From NCBI GenBank assembly GCA_021158725.1, contig JAGGUB010000087.1, positions 1 to 13,517 of the forward strand: a stretch of DNA of 13,517 nucleotides, read 5' to 3'. The DNA is from Caldifarciminota bacterium. GTDB lineage: Bacteria; Hydrothermota; UBA3073; NMUJ01. The position numbers and the translations under genes are program-made. Shown here piece by piece: positions 6,628 to 13,517 of this stretch. The notes beneath the pieces were generated by a model that did not search any database, was not told the origin of the DNA, and saw only the letters and a program-made list of their open reading frames with translations. Within the stretch, counting starts at the first letter, position 1. Every line of letters starts with the position of its first letter.

Positions 6628-7543
6628 GCATCCAATAAATAGTTATCGGTGCAGCCATAATTACACCAAAATGGCCCGCAGGTAGCCATATCACAGCTGA
6701 CGGGTGTGCACGTTGGCTAAACTCCCTGACTACACGTCTGGGTATGATGGGATCAAATAACCCATTAATAAGCACCACTTTACGTGGTGAGTTATATCTC
6801 GCATAGGTGAGCGGATCAAGATAATACCATAGCCAACGGGTTTGCGGTAACTTACCTGTGTGGTTGAGTTCGTCCAAAAACTTAGCGTAATCATCCAAAA
6901 TATATAGGTAGTCCTTTTTGGTCAGCCCACGCTTTTTAAAATAATACCGTACAGCTAACCCAAATATGCCCTCCCATACTATACGGTGTATGTGGGCACC
7001 ACCCACAATCGATACCCCCCATTTATATCGAGGGTCGACACCCATCAACGTGTTAAGCAATATACCGCCAAGGCTTGTACCTATGACACCCCACTGCCAG
7101 CCCATGGATTCACCCCAATCCGCTATCACCATAAACTCCATGATCGATTGACGGAATGCATTGATTGAACGTTTCTCATCTGGTGAACCAAAGAAATATA
7201 TACCAGGCATAGCACCTTTGGGTGTACGTCTACCATGATATGGCAAACATGGTACCACAGTGTTAAACCCCAGCTTGGCACCATGCCATGCGATTTTCGT
7301 CTCATGCCAGGAACGATCCGAGCCCCTCCATCCATGTATAACCAGTAATGCAAGATTTGAACGTTTCATAGGTTCGTACCAATGAAAATATGAGGTGTTA
7401 TTCTCAGCGTATGGGGTGACAAGAGGTGACTCAAATGCAAGCAAGTGATGTTTTATTGGCCCCTCATACGTGAGTTGTAACTCACGTATATTGAATGTAT
7501 GCTTGGGGTAACGAAAGAATTCACCTATCTCTGTATATGACAT
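6596..7543 (-). CDS. Alpha/beta hydrolase (ABHD18-like)
   Basis: 315 residues from ATG 7543. The triad can be placed: nucleophile Ser157 in GTSLGG, Asp264 in LFDPIIP and His291 in AGHFGV. The oxyanion loop is IHGWRGS (69-75). The stretch VVPCLPYHGRRTPKG (96-110) with YFFGSPDEKR (116-125) recalls the Abhydrolase_18 (ABHD18) group, whose substrates are unknown. There is no signal peptide, so it should be a cytoplasmic esterase, lipase or thioesterase-like enzyme. Its start overlaps the rnfB stop (TGATG); a TTG one codon earlier (7546) is less likely. No Shine-Dalgarno site is present, so translation is coupled to rnfB. The final 32 bases are shared antisense with the radical SAM gene. Confidence 0.82.
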   Translation of the reverse strand: MSYTEIGEFFRYPKHTFNIRELQLTYEGPIKHHLLAFESPLVTPYAENNTSYFHWYEPMKRSNLALLVIHGWRGSDRSWHETKIAWHGAKLGFNTVVPCLPYHGRRTPKGAMPGIYFFGSPDEKRSINAFRQSIMEFMVIADWGESMGWQWGVIGTSLGGILLNTLMGVDPRYKWGVSIVGGAHIHRIVWEGIFGLAVRYYFKKRGLTKKDYLYILDDYAKFLDELNHTGKLPQTRWLWYYLDPLTYARYNSPRKVVLINGLFDPIIPRRVVREFSQRAHPSAVIWLPAGHFGVIMAAPITIYWMLKFLKYKLSE

Positions 7544-8373
7544 CAACTGCTTGTAGTTGTAGAGGCTACACGTGCTTCAGTTTCTGCAATCACTATAGCC
7601 TTTGTGGGACACTTCTCCACACACGTACCGCAACGTGTACATTTGTCGAGATCGAACACCGGTAACCGTCCTTCCATGTGGACTGCATCCTCAGGGCATA
7701 CCTTTTCACATAGACCACACCCAATACAACCAGCCTTACATGCAAGTCGTACCTGCTTCATCGGTAATGTAGTCTTACACGCTACATAGATGGGGTTAGC
7801 TCTTGGCATAAGTTCGATTATTCCCTGTGGACATGCAGCTACACATTTACCGCACCCCGTACATAGGCTATAGTCCACAACAGGCAACCTATTCTCTCCC
7901 ATGGTGATAGCCCCAAACGGGCATACACGTACACAGTCGCCAAACCCCAAGCACCCCTGTTCACATATTTTATGGCCACGATGTAGTAGCTTAGCTGCGG
8001 TACAGCTCTCTACACCATAGTACTCGTATTTGGGTTGCGCAATACCAGTACCTCCCTTGCAGCGGATGACAGCTACCTTAGGTACCACACCACCAAGCTC
8101 TATACCCAGTATCTCCGATATCTTCTGCATCACTTCTTCACCACCCACTGGACACACTATATCGGTACGACCCTCTGCTATTGCATGCGCGAACCCATCA
8201 CAACCGGCAAACCCACACGCACCACAGTTGACACCCGGTAATACATCTCGTATAGCTTTCTCTTTAGGTGATACCGGTACCGCTAACCTTTGATGTGCGA
8301 TACCAAGGATTATCGAAAACACAAACCCTAACCCACCCAACACCAGTATCGCTTTAAGGATGAGTGGTGCCAT
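7543..8373 (-). CDS. rnfB: RnfB-type electron transport iron-sulfur protein
   Basis: 276 residues. One N-terminal membrane segment (about 5-25), then the Fe-S domain NCGACGFAGCDGFA with Cys50, Cys53, Cys58 and Cys74 (CPVGG), and four ferredoxin-like CxxCxxCxxxCP-type sets: Cys137/141/147/151, Cys171/174/177/181, Cys216/219/222/226 and Cys245/248/251/255. The central organisation (C-E-Q-G-C-L-G-F-G-D-C) is typical of RnfB. RnfB receives electrons from reduced ferredoxin in the membrane Rnf complex. Bacterial versions vary from two clusters to several, so this is an extended one. The other rnf genes (rnfC, D, G, E, A) are absent from the window, an isolated arrangement. ATG 8373 is preferred over TTG 8376 because it sits 6 bases after a promoter -10 element. 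Downstream, the stop overlaps the hydrolase start. Confidence 0.9.
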   Translation of the reverse strand: MAPLILKAILVLGGLGFVFSIILGIAHQRLAVPVSPKEKAIRDVLPGVNCGACGFAGCDGFAHAIAEGRTDIVCPVGGEEVMQKISEILGIELGGVVPKVAVIRCKGGTGIAQPKYEYYGVESCTAAKLLHRGHKICEQGCLGFGDCVRVCPFGAITMGENRLPVVDYSLCTGCGKCVAACPQGIIELMPRANPIYVACKTTLPMKQVRLACKAGCIGCGLCEKVCPEDAVHMEGRLPVFDLDKCTRCGTCVEKCPTKAIVIAETEARVASTTTSS

Positions 8374-8379
8374 CAAACT

Positions 8380-8406
8380 AATATACTATATCCTGTGATA
8401 CGTCAA
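8380..8406 (-). promoter_or_regulatory. Putative leaderless promoter of rnfB
   Basis: Minus strand: TTGACG (8406-8401), 15 bases, TATATT (8385-8380), then 6 bases to ATG 8373. This is the best match of the set and has no Shine-Dalgarno site after it. It separates rnfB and the hydrolase from the upstream truA chain as an independent transcription unit. Confidence 0.55.
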
Positions 8407-8420
8407 TATACTCACGTAAT

Positions 8421-8459
8421 AGGGTAAGCCACACCTTGAGTGTACGCCTACGTAACCCT
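8421..8459 (-). other. Possible RNA hairpin between truA and rnfB
   Basis: On the minus strand AGGGT pairs with ACCCT at the base, AGGC with GCTT (one G-U pair), and ACACT with GGTGT around a CAA loop, with small bulges. The G-U pairs work only in minus-strand RNA. No run of U follows, so it is not a classical intrinsic terminator; it could mark or protect the truA mRNA 3' end. Confidence 0.25.
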
Positions 8460-8477
8460 ATATCAACGGTTTTTGCA

Positions 8478-9203
8478 TCATAAACTAAAAATTACCTCCT
8501 TAAGGTAGAGCCCCTGTGGTGGTGCAGTGAACCCCTTCCTGTCGATTTTATTGGCCAACATGTTTTTGATATCATCAACGGTGAGCTTACCCTCGTTCAC
8601 CCACACCAAGCTACCCACCATCATACGTACCATTTTATAAAGGAAGCGGTTACCTTCGATCTCAAAGTGTATCTCATCACCTACTTGGGTAACCTCCACC
8701 CGATATATCTCACATATACCTTCATCTTTATATGCAAAATTGCGAAAGTTGTACCTTCCAACAAATACAGTAGCCACGTCACGTACTTTATAAAAATCGA
8801 ACCCCTTTTTATAATATTCCCACACATACAACCGTCTAAGTGGCGACCTACCCGGCAATAATCTATAAAGGTATATCTTACGTTTGGGTGCGTATCTTGC
8901 GTTAAAATCGGCATCTACTTGTTCTACTGATTTGATGTAAATATCGTGTGGTAGGTTGCCATTCAATGCGTTGCGTAATTCGTTCACATCCATGGGTTTG
9001 CCCACTTTAAAGTTTGCAAGCTGGTTCAACGCATGTACACCACTATCCGTACGTGATGCAACGTAGATTTTGGGTCGTTCACCGAATATCTTCTGTAGGG
9101 CTTGCTCAAGTTCACCCCTTACGGTACGCTTGTTATGCTGTAACTCCCAGCCATAGAAGTGTGTACCATCATACTCCAGCACTATTTTATAGTTGGGGCT
9201 CAT
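8478..9203 (-). CDS. truA: tRNA pseudouridine synthase A
   Basis: 241 residues, usual family length. TruA converts uridines 38-40 of the tRNA anticodon arm to pseudouridine in the cytoplasm. The catalytic motif is SRTDSGVHA with Asp53; most members read GRTDAGVHA. Other family marks are the start YKIVLEYDGTHFYGWE with the Tyr-Asp-Gly-Thr stretch, DFNARYAPKRKIYLYRL, and GNRFLYKMVRMMVGSLV near the end. The start ATG overlaps the stop of the propeller gene (ATGA), so it is translated after an unrelated exported protein. There is no Shine-Dalgarno site. The gene ends 104 bases before rnfB. Confidence 0.95.
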   Translation of the reverse strand: MSPNYKIVLEYDGTHFYGWELQHNKRTVRGELEQALQKIFGERPKIYVASRTDSGVHALNQLANFKVGKPMDVNELRNALNGNLPHDIYIKSVEQVDADFNARYAPKRKIYLYRLLPGRSPLRRLYVWEYYKKGFDFYKVRDVATVFVGRYNFRNFAYKDEGICEIYRVEVTQVGDEIHFEIEGNRFLYKMVRMMVGSLVWVNEGKLTVDDIKNMLANKIDRKGFTAPPQGLYLKEVIFSL

Positions 9204-10936
9204 TGTAGAGTTTCAACCGCGCAGTTGGCGTGTTCGTCACATACACGGAAGGTAAGCTTGGCATTCTGTCCCACCTTAATGTGGAAGGTTTCACACTTGT
9301 CATCAAATATACCATCTTCTGGCTTTATGTAACGCCAATCACTTAGATTAATACTATACTCTGCATGTGAAATAAGTGAATATTTATCCGTCACCTTTAT
9401 CACATACACACCATCTCTGTATGTGTAGCATATCTCGGGTGCTGTATAATCCAAGAGGTGCGGCCCAATAACTTTATGTGTAACCTTACCATCAGGTTGA
9501 GTAAGTGAATCCGTCACCCATAGCTTAAAATAGTAGTAACCATCCGGTAGCCTACCCTCTGGTATTGCGAACCTACCCTGTGGTTGATGTATCTCTTTTA
9601 TAGGGAACCATATGCTTTCGGATATCAACCTACCATACAGGTGGGCGAATATCGAGTCACCATCAGGTTCGCTTATATCCCATACTATAGTGTCGTGCTC
9701 AAACCTAAACGTCTCGATCACAGGTGCACGATTCACAAACGTATAGGATAGGCGTACCTTACGTAAGACTGGGCTACGGTTGGCACACCCTTTAAGTACG
9801 GCCTTCCACACAATGAATTGTGCTGGCGGGCTCTTGATCTTACCCTCCTCATCCGTAGGTAACCAATCGGTCCAACTTTCGTCGGGTTCGGGTGTATTAC
9901 CTGTACGGGTGTAGAATTTTACCACTGTACCATGAGGTACCTCCATGTCTGCAATCAACCGTCCCCATATCGGTATGCGGTTGAACTCTATGGGGGATGA
10001 AATAATGTAACCCTCACCACTTATGTGGTGGCTTATCTTATAAAGTTGGCCCAGCTCACCACACACAACGTACGGGTACAGAATCTCATGTACGGGACTA
10101 CGTGATTGAAATATCAATGCCTTGTATCCTCCCGTAGTGCAACACCATATGCCGGACTGTGTAGCCACCATCACCGTATCATTGTATCTACATATATCGT
10201 AGATGGGTTCGTTTATGTCAAATATTTTATACAACTCATCTGGTTGCTTCAACACCACACATCCCCTATTTTCTGAACATACGCTGAAAAGTATACCATC
10301 ATCTACATGTATAGCGGTTATCTCCTTGATAGGTGAGGTTTCATCTTCATCAACCCATAAACCGATAGCTTTACCACACCCTTTATTGGTGATCTTGAAC
10401 AATAAGCCATTCGGTCGGCTACCCGCATATAGTGCACCATGAGCGTATTCAAGTGCAGTCACCTGTAGGTCGTTAACCCTGAAATACTCCTCATATCTAC
10501 CGTTGGGCGTTATCTTGTAGATCATACCGCGATCTGCACCAATGTAGATATTATCTGCAGGGTCGCTGGTAATTGCGGTTATCATATTCACGGGTAGTGA
10601 TAGCCAGTGCTTACCCTCCCTGAGCACTATACCACCCATACCTGCCAGATACAACCGCCCCTTTGTGTCAGCTTCTATGAGTAATGGGTTACCTGTCACA
10701 CCAAACAGCGGGTGCACTGTTTTACCATCGTAGTAGTAGACAGTATCTTTCGATGTCAAAATATACAGCACGTTATCGTGAAGTGTGATATCGATTATCA
10801 TTGCATCCGTAGTCCATATCTGCTGTACGTAAGGTGCAAGTTTTGCTACACCATCACCCACCATGACACCCTGTAGCTCGTATTCTGTGAAATCACCGCT
10901 TTCCCACAGTAAACATAGTACCATCAATATGATCAT
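9200..10936 (-). CDS. Exported beta-propeller protein paired with the S55 peptidase
   Basis: 578 residues. Very short hydrophobic start (MIILMVLCLLWES), then about 280 residues of repeats with the rhythm of beta-propeller blades (ITAITSDPADNIYIGADRG, YAHGALYAGSRPNGLLFKI, CRYNDTVMVATQSGIW), each a strand pair and a G-rich turn. Next comes a segment VKFYTRTGNTPEPDESW...SPPAQFIVWKAVL, a lectin- or Ig-like sandwich, and two Ig-like C-terminal modules from about 405. I remember the combination of propeller plus 'RTGNTPEPDESW'-type region beside S55 peptidases in Acidobacteria, but cannot verify it. No catalytic site is visible; a binding partner or substrate-presenting protein of the peptidase is plausible. 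A strong AAAAGGAGG lies 3 bases before the start, whose ATGA overlaps the peptidase stop. Confidence 0.72.
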   Translation of the reverse strand: MIILMVLCLLWESGDFTEYELQGVMVGDGVAKLAPYVQQIWTTDAMIIDITLHDNVLYILTSKDTVYYYDGKTVHPLFGVTGNPLLIEADTKGRLYLAGMGGIVLREGKHWLSLPVNMITAITSDPADNIYIGADRGMIYKITPNGRYEEYFRVNDLQVTALEYAHGALYAGSRPNGLLFKITNKGCGKAIGLWVDEDETSPIKEITAIHVDDGILFSVCSENRGCVVLKQPDELYKIFDINEPIYDICRYNDTVMVATQSGIWCCTTGGYKALIFQSRSPVHEILYPYVVCGELGQLYKISHHISGEGYIISSPIEFNRIPIWGRLIADMEVPHGTVVKFYTRTGNTPEPDESWTDWLPTDEEGKIKSPPAQFIVWKAVLKGCANRSPVLRKVRLSYTFVNRAPVIETFRFEHDTIVWDISEPDGDSIFAHLYGRLISESIWFPIKEIHQPQGRFAIPEGRLPDGYYYFKLWVTDSLTQPDGKVTHKVIGPHLLDYTAPEICYTYRDGVYVIKVTDKYSLISHAEYSINLSDWRYIKPEDGIFDDKCETFHIKVGQNAKLTFRVCDEHANCAVETLQ

Positions 10937-12465
10937 TGGCCTCCTTTTGTGAAAACACCGTGTGAGGTTAGCTTACCGCTTACCCTACCTTCTATATGGT
11001 ATGGGGTTAGCTCATATTGTTGTAGGATTAAGCTTGTGTGTTGGTTAGCTGTTGGAACCAGATTCACAAACCGCTGTGGAAGCGGTGTCATCTCGTATCG
11101 CAACTGTATAACCAATGCATTACCAGCAGGTATATTCTCAAGCTCATGTAGAAGGGTGGCCCAATTATCCAGCTGCCTCATCTGCCATATGTTGGCGTTA
11201 CCTATCTCTACGTTAAGTTTGGATATATCAATATGTTGTGGTATGGGGATCGCTATCCGCCTGTATTCTACATCACCATTGTATATCTGGAGCCTCACAA
11301 GCAACTCCAGCGTGTCACCCTGTGGAGTCAATGCTCCTGTTACGTCATCAATACTGGCACGTAAGATATCATGTGAGATACGGCAATCCACCTTTATATG
11401 TGAGATATGTGGCATAACATATGGATTGTATTCAATCATATCGATAAACTCAGCCACCTTCTTTACGAATGTCGAAGGTGTACCAACCTCCATCAGGGCA
11501 ACTCTTATCGTATCATCAGGCATAGATATCTGTAACTCAGCGTGATAAGTGAGTTCATCCCTGCTGGATTGTCTCATCAATATAGAGTTATACATCAACA
11601 TAGGTACAAATGTCGAGATGATCGGCCTCCATTGCACAATTTTATAGTTAAATGTATCGTCACCGATAGTTACATCCATGATGAGCCAATCCGGAAGTTC
11701 ACCCAACACACCGTAGATACCCATTATACCGTCCCAATGTGTAACACCTACCACGTTACCGAGTGACGCTATCTTACGTGATACCGAAAACGATGGCAAA
11801 ACATAGTGTATACGTGCAGTAGTTATCGGTAACCGTACATCACCTGCACCAAGAAATGGATGTCCAAACGCCCACAATTCACCATTTTCATAATACGTGC
11901 AGGTACCAACTGCACCTAACCGCGCATCACCATCCACCAGCAATACGCCGATAGGGCTACCGGTGAAGATGGAATCACCATCCACTTTACCTGTAACATC
12001 GGTGACAATGGGATAGGTAAAAACGTTTGCTAAGCTATCGATAACCTCGGGTACCAACCCTGTAGCCACTAATGGTAAATTATACGGTGATAACCCCATG
12101 CCTTTGAGATCCGTACCCTGCTGTAGGCCGATACTTTCCATACTCTCTGTGATAGGTGTGATACCACAGATCGCCTCTTTGGCGAACTCCCATGCATAGG
12201 CGAGCGCACCTAACAACTTACCGTGGATAAAGATTGGGCTACCACTCATACCAGCTGCTACACCGGTGGTATCAACCCGTCTACCCCATATGCGTGCCAA
12301 CACTATATGTTTATCACGTGGGAATGCACGTGGGATGACATCGATAATCTCCACCTGAAACGTATCGATACGATTATGGCGGAATGCAGTTATACCATAA
12401 CCTCTATCACCTGGATGCACTTCATCGGGTGAGATAAAGACCAATATCAGGATATACAAAAACAT
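10933..12465 (-). CDS. Exported SpoIVB-like S55-family peptidase
   Basis: 510 residues. A short hydrophobic start (MFLYILILVFIS) is followed at once by PDEVHPGDRGYGITAF and DTFQVEIIDV. The probable catalytic serine is Ser74 in AGMSGSPIFIHGKLLGA; the likely histidine is His202 in WAFGHPFLGAG; LGNVVGVTHWDGIMGIYG follows near 265. These are the signatures of the SpoIVB peptidase S55 domain, here in reversed order compared with SpoIVB (see findings). The C-terminal 200 residues have no motif I know. In Bacillus SpoIVB is a sporulation signalling protease, but nothing here suggests sporulation; as in other non-sporulating phyla it probably cuts or regulates envelope proteins outside the membrane. 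No PDZ domain is visible. ATG 12465 overlaps the upstream stop (TGATG), and the gene is coupled to the propeller gene downstream. Confidence 0.85.
   Translation of the reverse strand: MFLYILILVFISPDEVHPGDRGYGITAFRHNRIDTFQVEIIDVIPRAFPRDKHIVLARIWGRRVDTTGVAAGMSGSPIFIHGKLLGALAYAWEFAKEAICGITPITESMESIGLQQGTDLKGMGLSPYNLPLVATGLVPEVIDSLANVFTYPIVTDVTGKVDGDSIFTGSPIGVLLVDGDARLGAVGTCTYYENGELWAFGHPFLGAGDVRLPITTARIHYVLPSFSVSRKIASLGNVVGVTHWDGIMGIYGVLGELPDWLIMDVTIGDDTFNYKIVQWRPIISTFVPMLMYNSILMRQSSRDELTYHAELQISMPDDTIRVALMEVGTPSTFVKKVAEFIDMIEYNPYVMPHISHIKVDCRISHDILRASIDDVTGALTPQGDTLELLVRLQIYNGDVEYRRIAIPIPQHIDISKLNVEIGNANIWQMRQLDNWATLLHELENIPAGNALVIQLRYEMTPLPQRFVNLVPTANQHTSLILQQYELTPYHIEGRVSGKLTSHGVFTKGGQ
10940..10948 (-). 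promoter_or_regulatory. Strong Shine-Dalgarno site before the propeller gene
   Basis: AAAAGGAGG (10948-10940) ends 3 bases before ATG 10936, inside the end of the S55 peptidase gene. It fixes this start despite the absence of basic residues in the encoded signal. Confidence 0.65.
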
Positions 12466-13517
12466 CAGAATATTATCAACTTTTTAGTAACCTGCACATT
12501 GTTGAGCTCAGCCTCAATAAAGTATACACCGGATTGAAGTGTATGTGTCACCTCTATACGTGCATGGGTATGCTCTATGTTGAAGCACCAAGTATCGACA
12601 ACCCTACCTGCTACATCGTAAACCCTAATCCTTAAAGTACCCATCTCTGGTGCTGTATAGTGGATGATAAGCTTATCACCGAGCGCTACCGGGATAAATT
12701 CATACTGTATGGGATGGGTGGTTGGCCCCACAGGTACGAGTGTACCTGCTTGCATTTCAAAGCTGTTACGTTGCGAGTATCCACCGCTACCATATATGGT
12801 AAGCTCAAACGGTATAATGTGATCAGCGGGTATATTTTCGTTCAGCGATATCGTATACACCTTTGATTTATACTCCATAGGGAGTAACCTACCATAAAAT
12901 ACGCTATCAGTGAGTATCTGTACCATCGTATCACCCGTATATAGCTTTGCATAGACGCTGTCGATAGCTGTGTTGCCATCATTTATAAGCGAGATGACTA
13001 TTTCACCTGTCACCCCTGTAACTGGATACGCACTTAGTAATCTCACAAACGGCTGTGGTACCGCCCTACCTACGTATATATCGTCGATATAGATGCCTTC
13101 GGCAACATCTGTTTCATCGCTCACGAATATGAACTTAACCTGCAACGTATCGCCAGCTTCGTACATATTTAAATTGTAATGTGCGGGTACCCAATCCACA
13201 CCAAAATCAAGTATCGAGTCGAGCGCCCCACCGCTACCAATATAGTCGAGTGTATCCCAATCACCGTCATACCCCACGGTCACGTATAGGCCATCGCTTC
13301 CGTATGTGGTGATATCCATCCAATACCAGAAACGTAACTCCGCAGCTGGTGGCAACACAATAATGGGGCTCAACAACCACGACTGGGTATTATTTAAATA
13401 ACGGGCGGAATCTTCCACCCCCATATACCATGAGTGGTCACCTGAATGTGCACGTATTGTGGAGCGATGCCAATAATCGTTTGCACCGCCATGTGTCCAA
13501 CCAATATCTGACTCAAC
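12465..13517 (-). CDS. Secreted protein with MAM/choice-of-anchor-like domain and T9SS type A-like sorting domain, C-terminal part
   Basis: Open to the right edge; 350 residues are seen and the N-terminus is missing. The frame continues beyond the ATG at 13424, which is an internal Met: WTHGGANDYWHRS and HSGDHSWYMG upstream belong to the same jelly-roll domain, seen in immune-inhibitor-A-type and choice-of-anchor J proteins. It ends near GIYIDDIYVGR. An Ig-like spacer follows (VISLINDGNTAIDSVYAKL, FYGRLLPMEY). The last about 80 residues (MGTLRIRVYDVAGRVVDTW, LQSGVYFIEAELNN, TKKLIIF) match the T9SS type A / FlgD-like sorting domain that directs proteins to the cell surface. The catalytic part, if it is a peptidase, lies outside the window. 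The last TGA overlaps the S55 start. Confidence 0.82.
   Translation of the reverse strand, partial: VESDIGWTHGGANDYWHRSTIRAHSGDHSWYMGVEDSARYLNNTQSWLLSPIIVLPPAAELRFWYWMDITTYGSDGLYVTVGYDGDWDTLDYIGSGGALDSILDFGVDWVPAHYNLNMYEAGDTLQVKFIFVSDETDVAEGIYIDDIYVGRAVPQPFVRLLSAYPVTGVTGEIVISLINDGNTAIDSVYAKLYTGDTMVQILTDSVFYGRLLPMEYKSKVYTISLNENIPADHIIPFELTIYGSGGYSQRNSFEMQAGTLVPVGPTTHPIQYEFIPVALGDKLIIHYTAPEMGTLRIRVYDVAGRVVDTWCFNIEHTHARIEVTHTLQSGVYFIEAELNNVQVTKKLIIF

Noticed and set aside
7544..7546. TTG start for the hydrolase
   Set aside because: The ATG at 7543 gives a standard TGATG overlap with the rnfB stop; the TTG adds one residue with no support.
8374..8376. TTG start for rnfB one codon upstream
   Set aside because: ATG 8373 directly follows and sits at the fixed 6-base distance from the -10 element.
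9200..10936. Two-component regulator propeller or sensor kinase
   Set aside because: There is no kinase, HATPase or DNA-binding part; the protein ends in Ig-like modules.
10949..11545. 198-codon open frame on the plus strand
   Set aside because: It lies wholly antisense to the S55 peptidase gene, has Cys/Ser-rich low-quality protein without motifs, and starts with GTG; the minus-strand reading has clear family motifs.
13422..13424. ATG 13424 as the true start of the sorting-domain protein
   Set aside because: The frame is open to the right edge, and the upstream residues (WTHGG, HSGDHSWY) belong to the same jelly-roll domain, so this Met is internal.
1..13517. CRISPR arrays, tRNA or rRNA genes, insertion sequences, integrase or phage genes
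   Set aside because: No regularly spaced repeats, cloverleaf-like segments, transposase-like proteins or flanking inverted repeats were seen on either strand.

Overview
The window is dense bacterial DNA with short intergenic gaps, overlapping genes and no stretch above 300 bases without a gene. The clues to the host are weak but agree with each other: a secreted protein ending in a Bacteroidota-type (T9SS type A-like) sorting domain, a SpoIVB-like S55 peptidase next to a beta-propeller gene, heavy use of ATA, AGG and CGT codons, and promoters with a TAnnTT element instead of TATAAT. I would guess a thermophilic, uncultivated bacterium near the FCB group, for example candidate phylum WOR-3 (Stahlbacteria). 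This is inference; there is no rRNA or other marker gene that settles it.

Layout. (1) 1-589, minus: N-terminal part of an exported Asp-box (BNR-type) protein that runs off the left edge. (2) 703-1635, plus: a flippase-like membrane protein of the LPG-synthase TM family, meeting tail-to-tail, with a 2-base gap, (3) 1638-2333, minus: a HAD phosphatase-like enzyme. (4) 2423-6627, plus: five genes in one tight operon. A DUF6754 protein, a polytopic membrane protein, a second membrane-anchored alpha/beta protein, a second polytopic membrane protein and a B12-binding radical SAM enzyme follow each other with overlapping stop and start codons. No function is known to me for the first four, and this is the best candidate for an undescribed system. 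(5) 6596-8373, minus: rnfB (electron-transport iron-sulfur protein) with its own promoter, coupled to an alpha/beta hydrolase whose 3' end overlaps the radical SAM gene by 32 bases. (6) 8478-13517, minus: a coupled chain in the order of transcription. It holds the C-terminal half of a secreted protein with a sorting domain, an exported S55 peptidase, an exported beta-propeller protein and truA.

How the parts fit. The minus-strand set at 9200-13517 is devoted to exported proteins, with a tRNA-modification gene riding on its transcript. The plus-strand operon looks like a membrane complex with two soluble domains held to the membrane plus an enzyme. Five putative promoters share one geometry (TTGAnn, 15 bases, nAnnTT). 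In three of them the -10 element lies exactly 6 bases before the ATG, which predicts leaderless mRNAs for the flippase-like gene, the DUF6754 operon and rnfB. Genes inside operons mostly start by stop/start overlap without a Shine-Dalgarno sequence. Clear Shine-Dalgarno sites precede only the starts at 589, 3861 and 10936.
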